From positions 6,411-20,454 of the forward strand of contig PMUF01000209.1 of NCBI GenBank assembly GCA_003167015.1: a stretch of 14,044 bases of DNA. Reading direction: 5' to 3'. The DNA comes from Chitinophagaceae bacterium (lineage in GTDB: Bacteria > Bacteroidota > Bacteroidia > Chitinophagales > Chitinophagaceae). The first letter of the stretch is position 1. Each line of letters begins with the position of its first letter. A program made the translations under genes and the position numbers. The notes beneath the pieces were generated by a model that saw only the letters and a list, made by a program, of their open reading frames with translations, did no database searches and had not been told where the DNA came from. Shown piece after piece: positions 1 through 6,120 of the stretch.

Positions 1-1485
1 GAGCTGATCGATACGACGATCGTCAACGTCGCCCTGCCCAATATCATGGGCAACCTGGGCGCCACCCTGGAGGACGCCAACTGGATCGTGACGGGATATG
101 CGGTGGCGAATGTGATCATCCTGCCCATGTCGGGATGGTTAGGCGACCGTTTTGGAAGAAAGAATTATTTCCTTGCCTCTATATTGATCTTCACCATTGC
201 CTCCTTCCTTTGCGGTAATGCCAATAGCCTGGATACGCTGATTGCCTTCCGGCTGTTGCAAGGGCTGGCCGGGGGCGGTCTGATCTCCACCGGGCAGGCT
301 ATCCTGCTGGAAACCTGGCCCCCTTCCGAGGTGGGCATGGCTACAGCGCTGTTCGGTTTGGGCGCCGTCGTCGGTCCGACCGTAGGCCCGACGCTGGGCG
401 GGTTGATCACTGACAACCTTTCCTGGCAGTGGATATTTTATGTCAACATCCCGGTAGGCGCCATCGCGGCATTCTGCGTATCGACGTTCGTGCGGGAATC
501 GCCGAAATACGGGCAAGGTAAACGGGTGGACTGGTGGGGGATAGCCTTCCTTGCGGTGGGCGTCGGCGCTTTACAGGTCGTGCTGGAAAAAGGAGAGGAC
601 AAGGACTGGTTTTCGACCTGGTGGATCGTTGCGCTGACTTTTACCACCATTATCGCCGCCATTTGTTTCGTCTGGCGCGAGACCAGTATCGATTTCCCCG
701 TTGTTAATTTTAAGATCCTGCGACATCGAAGTTTTGCCATCGGCATTTTTACTTCCTATGCCCTGGGGGTAGCCTTATACGGATCGACTTTCATCTTCCC
801 CGTATTCTGCCAGAACCTGTTGGGGTTCACGGCCAAACAGACGGGCCTGATCCTGCTGCCGGGGGGGGTGGCGACCATATTGTGTATGCCTTTCGTCGGA
901 AACTTGCTGAAGAAGGGCGTACCCGCGCAGTTTATGTCCGCCGCTGGATTTATCTTGTTCTTCATCTTCTGCTGGATGCTGTACAGTTCTTCCCTGCAAT
1001 CCGGCACCGGCGACTTTTTCTGGCCGCTGATCATCCGCGGTATCGGTATGGCCATCCTGTTCGTTCCGCTCACGACACTGGCTATTTCCGACCTCAAGGG
1101 GCCCGAGATCGGCCAGGGAACGGGTCTGAACAATATGATGCGGCAGCTGGGCGGATCTTTCGGGATCGCCATCATGACTACGATCATTCACATCAAGACC
1201 GGGGTGAACCGCAACATCCTGCTGGAGAATTACAACCAGTATAACCCGGCCTTCAACGATCGGGCGAATACCCTGACACAGGGTTTTGTAGCCCAGGGTT
1301 TTCCTTTGAGCCAGGCGCAGCAGATGGCCAACGGGGCATTGGAAGGGATTGTTTCGAAGCAGACGATGCTGGTGACTTATAACGGCATGTACCTGCTGAT
1401 CGGCTTTTTCACCTTAATCTGTATACCGCTGATCTTTTTCCAGCCATTCAAGAAGGCGGCGCCTATGCCCGTCGATGCACACTAA
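1..1485 (+). CDS. DHA2-family MFS multidrug exporter (EmrB/QacA type), 5' end outside window
   Basis: The reading frame is open from base 1 and the first in-window residues (DTTIVNVALPNI) are the conserved end of TM1 in DHA2 drug:H+ antiporters, so the gene starts upstream; the ATG at 46 is internal. In the window there are 494 residues and a TAA stop. MFS motif A is seen as GWLGDRFGRK and the antiporter motif C as a Gly/Pro-rich VVGPTVGPTLGG segment. Many hydrophobic helices follow, fitting the 14-TM layout, and the length matches EmrB minus about 25-40 N-terminal residues. Family members export hydrophobic drugs across the inner membrane, usually with a HlyD-type adaptor (EmrA) and a TolC-like channel; that partner, if present, would lie upstream and is inferred. 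An eight-G run at 861-868 keeps frame. Substrate is unknown. Confidence 0.93.
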   Translation, partial: ELIDTTIVNVALPNIMGNLGATLEDANWIVTGYAVANVIILPMSGWLGDRFGRKNYFLASILIFTIASFLCGNANSLDTLIAFRLLQGLAGGGLISTGQAILLETWPPSEVGMATALFGLGAVVGPTVGPTLGGLITDNLSWQWIFYVNIPVGAIAAFCVSTFVRESPKYGQGKRVDWWGIAFLAVGVGALQVVLEKGEDKDWFSTWWIVALTFTTIIAAICFVWRETSIDFPVVNFKILRHRSFAIGIFTSYALGVALYGSTFIFPVFCQNLLGFTAKQTGLILLPGGVATILCMPFVGNLLKKGVPAQFMSAAGFILFFIFCWMLYSSSLQSGTGDFFWPLIIRGIGMAILFVPLTTLAISDLKGPEIGQGTGLNNMMRQLGGSFGIAIMTTIIHIKTGVNRNILLENYNQYNPAFNDRANTLTQGFVAQGFPLSQAQQMANGALEGIVSKQTMLVTYNGMYLLIGFFTLICIPLIFFQPFKKAAPMPVDAH

Positions 1486-1570
1486 AAAATTATAAAAAGA
1501 TATAAGAGAGGAATTCACCCATAGAAAGGCAGACGGATCATTAGCCAGAACCAAAGAGTCCATGCAAAAG

Positions 1571-1607
1571 AAAAGTCCTGAAATTTTCAGGACTTTTCAA
1601 CTTTTTT
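1571..1607. terminator. Strong, probably bidirectional intrinsic terminator
   Basis: AAAAGTCCTGAAA (1571-1583) pairs perfectly with TTTCAGGACTTTT (1585-1597). On the plus strand a T-rich tail with six Ts (1602-1607) follows; on the minus strand the hairpin is followed by TTTTCTTTT. It lies 86 bases after the exporter stop and probably ends that transcript. It would also end any minus-strand transcript coming from the small ORF at 1792-1935. Confidence 0.75.
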
Positions 1608-1673
1608 GTACGATACTTAACCATCAACTTCGTGGCCATCAATAGGTACAAATTTTAATTGGTTTGATTCTTA

Positions 1674-1829
1674 GGATTTGGATGTTCTTGGATTTGGATC
1701 TTCTTGGAATTGGATTTTCTGATAAGTTTGATCGATCAGGATTCAGGGTTTCTCTGGATGTTTGGATTTTGGTTTTTTTTAAGGATTTGAATCAAACGGG
1801 ATTCTTCTTCAGGACGTTGGATTTTGGAT
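1674..1829. repeat. Degenerate GGAT / AATCC repeat field with three tandem 16-mers
   Basis: The plus strand carries 12 GGAT words plus one GGAA in 156 bases (starting at 1674, 1680, 1690, 1696, 1706 for GGAA, 1712, 1739, 1756, 1764, 1783, 1799, 1819 and 1826). On the minus strand these read ATCC, mostly AATCC or AAATCC. The first part is a clear tandem of three 16-mers: GGATTTGGATGTTCTT (1674-1689), GGATTTGGATCTTCTT (1690-1705, 15/16 identical) and GGAATTGGATTTTCTG (1706-1721, 13/16 to the second). Later copies are irregularly spaced. Perfect short palindromes TGATCGATCA (1729-1738) and GATTCGAATC (1827-1836), and a 9-bp inverted pair GTTTGATTC (1662-1670)/GAATCAAAC (1789-1797), are embedded. 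The strand bias is complete within the field. A plus-strand open frame through here (1664-1900, TTG start) is low-complexity and is not called as a gene. Confidence 0.7.
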
Positions 1830-1935
1830 TCGAATCACTAATCAATTCATACTTAACAATACAAACATACGATCCGACCGCCGCCAGTGCAAGAGAATAA
1901 ATGCTAGATTTCTTCACTGCTGATTTTACTGCCAT
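1792..1935 (-). CDS. Putative 47-residue small protein with one hydrophobic segment
   Basis: Reading the minus strand from an ATG at 1935 gives 47 codons and a TGA at 1792-1794. The protein begins MAVKSAVKKSSIYSLALAAV, with a Lys-rich start, then a hydrophobic stretch of about 18 residues (roughly 12-29), then a polar tail that runs into the AATCC repeats (SNPKSN, KKNPV). This is the shape of a small single-pass membrane peptide. No clear ribosome binding site or TAnnTTTG box was found just upstream, and no family is recognised. The repeat tract and the hairpin at 1571-1607 lie downstream on the same strand, so a transcript of about 370 bases could carry this ORF plus a long 3' tract. It may be real or a chance ORF; conservation would decide. 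Confidence 0.35.
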   Translation of the reverse strand: MAVKSAVKKSSIYSLALAAVGSYVCIVKYELISDSNPKSNVLKKNPV

Positions 1936-1939
1936 TTTC

Positions 1940-1971
1940 GTAGAATTCCCATAGAACTATCGGTATTCTAC
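1940..1971. repeat. 32-bp imperfect palindrome between small ORF and SDR gene
   Basis: The two 16-base halves match as reverse complements at 13 of 16 positions: GTAGAAT/ATTCTAC outside, CC/GG in the middle and ATAG/CTAT inside, with three single mismatches. It sits 5 bases upstream of the minus-strand small ORF start and 9 bases before the putative SDR -33 box. The plus strand continues with seven Ts (1976-1982). It could be an operator for a dimeric regulator between divergent genes, or a plus-strand terminator; the sequence does not settle which. Confidence 0.5.
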
Positions 1972-1979
1972 CTAATTTT

Positions 1980-2010
1980 TTTGGGTACATCATAAATTGC
2001 CCTATTTTGG
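1980..2010 (+). promoter_or_regulatory. Putative Bacteroidetes-type promoter of the SDR gene
   Basis: TTTG at 1980-1983 is followed after exactly 19 bases by TATTTTGG (2003-2010), seven of eight matches to the Bacteroidetes TAnnTTTG -7 box. A transcript would begin near 2013-2016, shortly before the ATG at 2030. Confidence 0.4.
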
Positions 2011-2029
2011 AGTTCTTAAGACATTATCT

Positions 2030-2854
2030 ATGAGGAACTTCGAAAACAAGACTGTGCTGATCACCGGGGGTACCAGGGGTATCGGTAAATCTATTGCTAT
2101 CCGGCTGGCCAGGGAGGGCGCCAATATCGCCATTGTAGGCAAGACGGCCGAACCCAATCCAAAGCTGGAGGGGACTATTTATACCGCCGCAGAGGAGATT
2201 ATTGCCGCCGGGGGCGGAAAGGTGCTGCCGATACAGGGAGATATCCGTTATGAAGACCAGATCAAAGATATCGTTGCCCGGACGATCGATACCTTCGGGC
2301 AGCTGGATATCCTGGTCAATAACGCCAGTGCTATCAATATCGCCACGACGGAGCATATGGAGATCAAACGCTTTGATCTCATCCAGCAGATCAATGTGAG
2401 AGGGACTTTCTTCATGAGCCAGGCTTGTATCCCCTATCTCAAACAGGCCCATAACCCGCACATTTTAAACCTCTCGCCGCCGCTGAACCTCGATCCCCGC
2501 TGGTTCGGGCCGCACCTGGCCTATACGCTGAGTAAATACGGCATGAGTATGATCGTGCTGGGGCTGGCAGAAGAGCTGAAACAATACCGCATCGCCGCCA
2601 ATGGGCTGTGGCCAAAGACCACCATTGCTACGGCTGCGGTAAAGAACCTGCTGGGCGGGGACTTTTTGATGCAACGGAGCAGGCTGCCCGAGATCGTGGC
2701 GGATGCAGCCTATTATATTCTGCAAAAGCCATCCTTTGAAACCACCGGCAATTTCTTTATTGACGAAGACGTCCTGAGACAGGAAGGGGTGACAGATTTC
2801 GGCCACTATGCCGTCAATCCCGACCAGAAGCTTATGAATGACCTGTTTCTCTGA
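2030..2854 (+). CDS. Short-chain dehydrogenase/reductase, HSDL2-like
   Basis: This is a 274-residue SDR oxidoreductase using NAD(P). The Rossmann glycine motif TGGTRGIG is at residues 12-19, NNAS at 97-100, and the catalytic Ser149, Tyr165 and Lys169 (YTLSK) are all present. Segments such as KTAEPNPKLEGTIYTAAEEI, ILNLSPPLNL and LWPKTTIATAA resemble the SDR domain of hydroxysteroid dehydrogenase-like protein 2 (HSDL2), but there is no C-terminal SCP2 lipid-binding domain. The ATG at 2030 was chosen over an in-frame TTG at 1997 because SDRs normally start just before the Rossmann fold and the putative promoter -7 box overlaps the longer version. It converges with the DoxX-like gene and has its own promoter, so it is probably monocistronic. 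The substrate is unknown; a fatty acyl or lipid role is an inference from HSDL2. Confidence 0.9.
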   Translation: MRNFENKTVLITGGTRGIGKSIAIRLAREGANIAIVGKTAEPNPKLEGTIYTAAEEIIAAGGGKVLPIQGDIRYEDQIKDIVARTIDTFGQLDILVNNASAINIATTEHMEIKRFDLIQQINVRGTFFMSQACIPYLKQAHNPHILNLSPPLNLDPRWFGPHLAYTLSKYGMSMIVLGLAEELKQYRIAANGLWPKTTIATAAVKNLLGGDFLMQRSRLPEIVADAAYYILQKPSFETTGNFFIDEDVLRQEGVTDFGHYAVNPDQKLMNDLFL

Positions 2855-2936
2855 TCGATACGACAGCCCATGGATCAGCTATTGAGCAAAACGCCTGTGA
2901 GGCCTTCAGCTATGTCCCTGTTGACCCTGTCATTAC

Positions 2937-3311
2937 CTAGCTCTTTCTGCTGGCCACGAGCAGGGCGGCGGCAGCGAGGCCGGTGTCCTTGATCAGGTTG
3001 GTCATCGGAAACCTCCTGGCGCTGGCATCGGGCGCATTCAATACTGCGGGCAGATGCACCGTCAGCACGATCAATAACAAAAAGAGACACAGCAGCAATC
3101 CTGCCAGCCGCGCCTGCCTGTCGATCAGGAAAGAAATAGCCGCGAGAATCAAACAGGCGCCGGTAATATAGACCCATATAACACCGCCCGGAAGAAAAGA
3201 GGGCACCATTTTCTGCATGCCGGTACCAACTATGAAGTGGTTGAGACCGAAGAAACCAATAACGAGGGCATAGAAGATCGTCCCGATCTTAGAGAGGGTT
3301 GCATTATTCAT
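2937..3311 (-). CDS. DoxX-like small integral membrane protein
   Basis: A 124-residue protein with four predicted membrane helices (about residues 8-27, 44-63, 68-87 and 105-121). The pattern GLNHF near the end of helix 1, then MVPSFLPGG, VYITGACLI and VHLPAVL, then a Lys-Asp in the last segment, is typical of the DoxX/DoxD-like superfamily found throughout Bacteroidetes. The biochemical role of this subgroup is not established; relatives are linked to redox or quinone-associated membrane functions. The ATG at 3311 was preferred to an in-frame TTG at 3380, which would add a polar extension before helix 1. The gene converges with the upstream SDR gene (82-base gap, no convincing terminator) and lies downstream of lysS in the same direction, 97 bases away, so read-through from lysS is possible. 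Confidence 0.8.
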   Translation of the reverse strand: MNNATLSKIGTIFYALVIGFFGLNHFIVGTGMQKMVPSFLPGGVIWVYITGACLILAAISFLIDRQARLAGLLLCLFLLLIVLTVHLPAVLNAPDASARRFPMTNLIKDTGLAAAALLVASRKS

Positions 3312-3408
3312 ATGGCAATCGTTTATGTTACTTCTAATATAACAAAAAATTACCGGATAACGCGGATTATCTTTGCACAAGGATGGGCATGGCCGGTAGG
3401 AACGGCGG

Positions 3409-4965
3409 TTAGAGATCGGCTTTCGGGTGCTCTATCGTCTGTTCGGGGGTTTTCTCGGGCCTCATCTGCGGGAACAGCAGCACATCCTGGATGCTGGTCT
3501 GGCCCGTCAGCCACATGCACAGCCTGTCGATACCAAAGCCGATGCCGGCGGTTGGCGGCATCCCGTATTCCAGCGCGCGGAGGAAATCATTGTCGATGAA
3601 CATGGCTTCATCATCGCCTCGCTCCATCAGCTGAACCTGTGCCTCGAACCGCTCCCGCTGGTCCAGCGGGTCATTGAGTTCGCTGTAGGCATTGGCGAGT
3701 TCCTTTCCGTTGACCATCAGCTCAAAACGCTCGACCAGGCCGGGACGGCTGCGATGCTTTTTAGTCAGGGGACTCATCTCTACCGGGTAGTCGATGATAA
3801 AAGTCGGCTGGATAAAATGATGCTCGCATTTCGAGCTGAAGATCTCATCGATCAGCTTGCCCTTGCCCATGGTTGGGTCGGCATGGATATCCAGGCGGCG
3901 GCAGGCCTCCCGAAGACCTTCTTCGTCCATCCCTTCGATATCGATACCCGTATATTCCTGGATGGCATCGTACATGGTGACCCGGCGATAGGGGGCCTTG
4001 AAATCGATTTCCTGCCCGTCCACCAATACCCAGCTCTTGCCGTTAGTCGCCAGGGCGGCGCTTTCGAGCAATTGCTCAGTCGTCTCCATCATCCACAGGT
4101 AATCCTTATAGGCCGTATAGAATTCCAGCACGGTGAATTCGGGGTTATGGGTGCGGTCCATGCCTTCGTTGCGGAAGTTACGGCTGAATTCATAGACCCA
4201 GTCGAATCCGCCCACGATCAGTCGTTTGAGGTATAGCTCGTTGGCTATTCGCAGATAAAAAGGCACGTCGAGGGCATTGTGATGCGTGATGAAAGGGCGT
4301 GCTGCTGCCCCGCCGGGAATGCTCTGCAATACAGGGGTATCTACCTCCAGGGCGCCGCGTTCGTTGAGGAACGTGCGGATGGCGTTGATCATCTTTGTCC
4401 GCTTGAGAAAGACCTCTTTTACCCCGGGATTAACGACAAGGTCGGCATACCGTTGACGGTACCGGAATTCAGGATCGGTCACTTCGTCGAAAACATTGCC
4501 TTGCTCATCCCTTTTTACGACGGGCAAAGGCTTGAGGGATTTCGCCAGCAGGGTGAAGGTCTGGGTATGGATAGACGTTTCCCCGGTACGGGTGACAAAC
4601 ACAAAACCGGTTACCCCGATGAAATCGCCGAGGTCGAGCAGGTGCTTGATCACATTGTCGAACAAAGTTTTGTCCTCACCGGGACAGAGATCGTCCCTGC
4701 GCACATAAAGCTGGATGATCCCCTGGCTATCCTGGATTTTGATAAATAATACCTTGCCTTTATCATTAATGCTCATGACCCGCCCGGCAAGCGTAACCTT
4801 GCTGAACTCCTCTTTGTTTTCTTCCGTAAATCGCTTTAAAATATCAGCGGAGTAATGGCTGACGGGAAACAAAGCGGCCGGATAGGGGTCAACGCCCAAC
4901 TGCTGCAGCCCGGCCAGCTTTTCACGCCGGATGATCTCCTGTTCCGATAGATTTGATGTGGTCAT
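3409..4965 (-). CDS. lysS: Lysyl-tRNA synthetase, class II
   Basis: This 518-residue enzyme charges tRNA-Lys with lysine in the cytoplasm. From the ATG at 4965, an N-terminal helical segment leads to the OB-fold anticodon-binding domain (about residues 58-150). The class II catalytic core follows: motif 1 around 199-225 ending GGAAARPF, motif 2 at about 262-278 (RNFRNEGMDRTHNPEFT) and motif 3 at about 474-485 (GIGFGIDRLCMW). All match bacterial LysS closely and length is normal (E. coli 505). A TTG at 5034 would add 23 residues and is rejected because the -7 box at 4993-5000 lies inside that extension. Nothing unusual is seen in the active-site motifs. It has its own promoter and no operon partner upstream. 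Confidence 0.98.
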   Translation of the reverse strand: MTTSNLSEQEIIRREKLAGLQQLGVDPYPAALFPVSHYSADILKRFTEENKEEFSKVTLAGRVMSINDKGKVLFIKIQDSQGIIQLYVRRDDLCPGEDKTLFDNVIKHLLDLGDFIGVTGFVFVTRTGETSIHTQTFTLLAKSLKPLPVVKRDEQGNVFDEVTDPEFRYRQRYADLVVNPGVKEVFLKRTKMINAIRTFLNERGALEVDTPVLQSIPGGAAARPFITHHNALDVPFYLRIANELYLKRLIVGGFDWVYEFSRNFRNEGMDRTHNPEFTVLEFYTAYKDYLWMMETTEQLLESAALATNGKSWVLVDGQEIDFKAPYRRVTMYDAIQEYTGIDIEGMDEEGLREACRRLDIHADPTMGKGKLIDEIFSSKCEHHFIQPTFIIDYPVEMSPLTKKHRSRPGLVERFELMVNGKELANAYSELNDPLDQRERFEAQVQLMERGDDEAMFIDNDFLRALEYGMPPTAGIGFGIDRLCMWLTGQTSIQDVLLFPQMRPEKTPEQTIEHPKADL

Positions 4966-4992
4966 AATCCAATAATGATTGCAAAATTCCGG

Positions 4993-5000
4993 CAAAGGTA
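4993..5000 (-). promoter_or_regulatory. Putative -7 box of the lysS promoter
   Basis: On the minus strand this reads TACCTTTG, a perfect match to the Bacteroidetes TAnnTTTG -7 element, 27 bases before the lysS ATG. No clear TTTG -33 element is seen at the usual 19-20 base spacing, so only the -7 box is claimed. Confidence 0.45.
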
Positions 5001-5116
5001 AGCCAATTGGACATTTTGTCTGGATAATTGTCAAATGCTTGCAAGGTATTGGTGGGCCTGACCGTTGTTTCTAAAGTACTCTCCATGATTAAGTTCTGGA
5101 GTTCTGAAGTCGTGTT

Positions 5117-5180
5117 CAGAGGGTCTTTTTGTCCAGAATTTTGAAATTTGCAAACAGAAATTGCATAAAAAAGCCCTCTG
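5117..5180. repeat. Inverted repeat in the lysS / toxin-antitoxin intergenic region
   Basis: CAGAGGGTCTTTTT (5117-5130) and AAAAAAGCCCTCTG (5167-5180) are inverted copies matching at 12 of 14 positions and separated by 36 bases; the spacer contains the palindrome TTTGCAAA (5147-5154). It lies in the roughly 300-base gap between lysS and the toxin-antitoxin genes, which otherwise shows only their promoters and an 8-bp palindrome AACATGTT at 5198-5205. No T-tract follows the right arm. It may be a folded RNA, a regulatory site or the remains of a small mobile element; no family was recognised. Confidence 0.45.
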
Positions 5181-5219
5181 CTTACCGACCATTACATAAC
5201 ATGTTGGTTTACAGTCCTA

Positions 5220-5250
5220 TTAGAATAATCAAGGAAAAGAAGTAAATTTG
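5220..5250 (+). promoter_or_regulatory. Putative Bacteroidetes promoter of the toxin-antitoxin operon
   Basis: TTAG (5220-5223, three of four matches to TTTG), a 19-base spacer, then a perfect -7 box TAAATTTG (5243-5250). Transcription would start near 5254-5257, about 12 bases before the antitoxin ATG. The short leader and the palindrome AACATGTT just upstream (5198-5205) would suit autoregulation, but no operator is proven. Confidence 0.55.
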
Positions 5251-5266
5251 TAAAAAGCCATAGTTT

Positions 5267-5482
5267 ATGGATCTTATTATCGATTTTGACGGCATCACGG
5301 ACTCTTCAAAACAGGATTGGCTCCTGCGCACCTTGAAATTGATGGGCATAGGGTATCATACCGCCGAAAAGCCCCAAACCCTCGATGAATACAATAATGA
5401 TCTCGAGTCGGGGAACGCCGAAATCGAAAAGGGTAATTTCATGACTAATGACCAACTGAAGAAAGAGATGAAGTCATGGTAA
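5267..5482 (+). CDS. Probable antitoxin of a RelE/ParE-type module
   Basis: A 71-residue acidic protein placed directly before the toxin, with a 7-base overlap (toxin ATG at 5476, antitoxin TAA at 5480-5482), the classic antitoxin-first arrangement that couples translation. The N-terminal third (MDLIIDFDGI..., LLRTLKLMGIGY) looks like a short strand-helix module, as in many small Bacteroidetes antitoxins. The C-terminal part is charged (EIEKGNFMTNDQLKKEMKSW) and is likely the toxin-wrapping tail. No confident DNA-binding fold was identified. Function as antitoxin is inferred mainly from its partner, size and overlap. If functional it would neutralise the toxin in the cytoplasm and may repress its own promoter. 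Confidence 0.75.
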   Translation: MDLIIDFDGITDSSKQDWLLRTLKLMGIGYHTAEKPQTLDEYNNDLESGNAEIEKGNFMTNDQLKKEMKSW

Positions 5483-5766
5483 CGGTATGGGCGCCTCAAG
5501 CAATAGTAGAGTTAAGAAAAGCGTACGACTATATTAGCAAGGATTCTCCCCAAAATGCCAGGAAGGTTGTTGATGAACTAACACGAATTGCAGACCAATT
5601 GCCTGCCCAACCTGAAATGTTCCCCGCCGATAAATTCAAGAAAAATAATGATGGCTCCTGGCGAGCGTTTGAAAAATTCCACTACCGTATTTCGTATCTG
5701 ATAACTTCAAAGGAAATTCGTATTGTTCGAATGAGGCATACAAGCAGGACGCCGCTGCCGTATTAA
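5476..5766 (+). CDS. RelE/ParE-family toxin
   Basis: A 96-residue protein with the RelE/ParE pattern: an N-terminal strand VTVWAPQA, a helical hairpin (ELRKAYDYISKDSPQNARKV and DELTRIADQL), PEMFP, then the C-terminal sheet NNDGSWRAFE, HYRISYLI, IRIVRMRHTSR. The NDGS-RAFE and RHT-R-P motifs are typical of the plasmid stabilisation (ParE-like) branch common in Bacteroidetes. Members either poison DNA gyrase (ParE) or cut mRNA on the ribosome (RelE); sequence alone does not tell which. It overlaps its antitoxin by 7 bases, and its TAA ends one base before the stop of the convergent ORF at 5768-6043, an unusually tight junction. The frame is intact, so the module may be active. Confidence 0.88.
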   Translation: MVTVWAPQAIVELRKAYDYISKDSPQNARKVVDELTRIADQLPAQPEMFPADKFKKNNDGSWRAFEKFHYRISYLITSKEIRIVRMRHTSRTPLPY

Positions 5767-5767
5767 T

Positions 5768-6043
5768 CTACCGATTGAACCTATTACCTGTAAGAACTTG
5801 AAAGCTGCTTTCATCCGGCAGGTCATGTGCCCACCAATTTCTCAATGAACTGTGATTCCTTAGGAATTCGGCCTGCTCTTTTTTAACAACGGATTGACTT
5901 TCGAAATCTCTTTTAACCGTTGTACTTGTTCTAAAGCTTGCGCATAGGAGATTTCTGGCTGCTGTGCAATTATCTTCTTCCCCCTCAAGGACGATTCCTC
6001 CAACGATATTTTTAAGTCTTTTTAGGGTATCATCACTGAACAT
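5768..6043 (-). CDS. Truncated N-terminal fragment of a probable polyvalent-kinase-type protein
   Basis: From the ATG at 6043 this encodes 91 residues starting MFSDDTLKRLKNIVGGIVLE; a TTG at 6079 would add 12 hydrophobic residues. The parts DNCTAARNLL, STTVKRDFESQSVVKKEQAEFL and DLPDESSFQVLTG recall the start of proteins carrying the Kinase-PolyVal domain (kinase-like domain of phage and mobile-element polyvalent proteins). In those, a glycine-rich loop and the rest of the kinase core follow. Here the frame ends just after that point (LTGNRFNR, stop), next to the toxin gene, so the catalytic part is missing. The family link is from memory of the pattern and is tentative. It may be a decaying remnant or a short adaptor. 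It is AT-rich like its neighbours and lies 77 bases downstream of the ADP-ribosylglycohydrolase gene on the same strand. Confidence 0.5.
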   Translation of the reverse strand: MFSDDTLKRLKNIVGGIVLEGEEDNCTAARNLLCASFRTSTTVKRDFESQSVVKKEQAEFLRNHSSLRNWWAHDLPDESSFQVLTGNRFNR

Positions 6044-6049
6044 TTGCCG

Positions 6050-6080
6050 TAAAATTAATAAAAAGAGGGGATACTGCAAA
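6050..6080 (-). promoter_or_regulatory. Possible promoter of the truncated ORF
   Basis: On the minus strand TTTG (6077-6080) is followed after 19 bases by TAATTTTA (6050-6057), seven of eight matches to TAnnTTTG. The start point would almost coincide with the ATG at 6043, implying a leaderless or near-leaderless mRNA. The region is very AT-rich, so a chance match is possible. Confidence 0.25.
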
Positions 6081-6120
6081 TTGAAATAATAAATATATTT
6101 AATATGAAGCCAAGGTCGAA

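Noticed and set aside
861..868. Eight-G run in the exporter gene as a phase-variable tract or frameshift
   Set aside because: The frame continues normally through PGGV and the protein stays homologous on both sides; one short G run inside a gene is weak evidence for phase variation.
1674..1829. CRISPR array reading of the repeat field
   Set aside because: Repeat words are 4-16 bases with irregular spacing and no constant-length spacers or cas genes.
1664..1900. Plus-strand open frame of 78 codons across the GGAT repeats
   Set aside because: It starts at TTG, its product is a low-complexity Phe/Asp/Leu-rich by-product of the repeat, and it has no ribosome binding site or family resemblance.
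2851..2905. Short inverted repeats (CTGATC/GATCAG and GCCT/AGGC) after the SDR gene as terminators
   Set aside because: Stems are only 4-6 bp and no proper T-tract follows on the needed side.
3427..4236. Plus-strand open frame (269 codons) opposite lysS
   Set aside because: Covers the catalytic core of an unmistakable lysS in antisense; the translation has no recognisable family.
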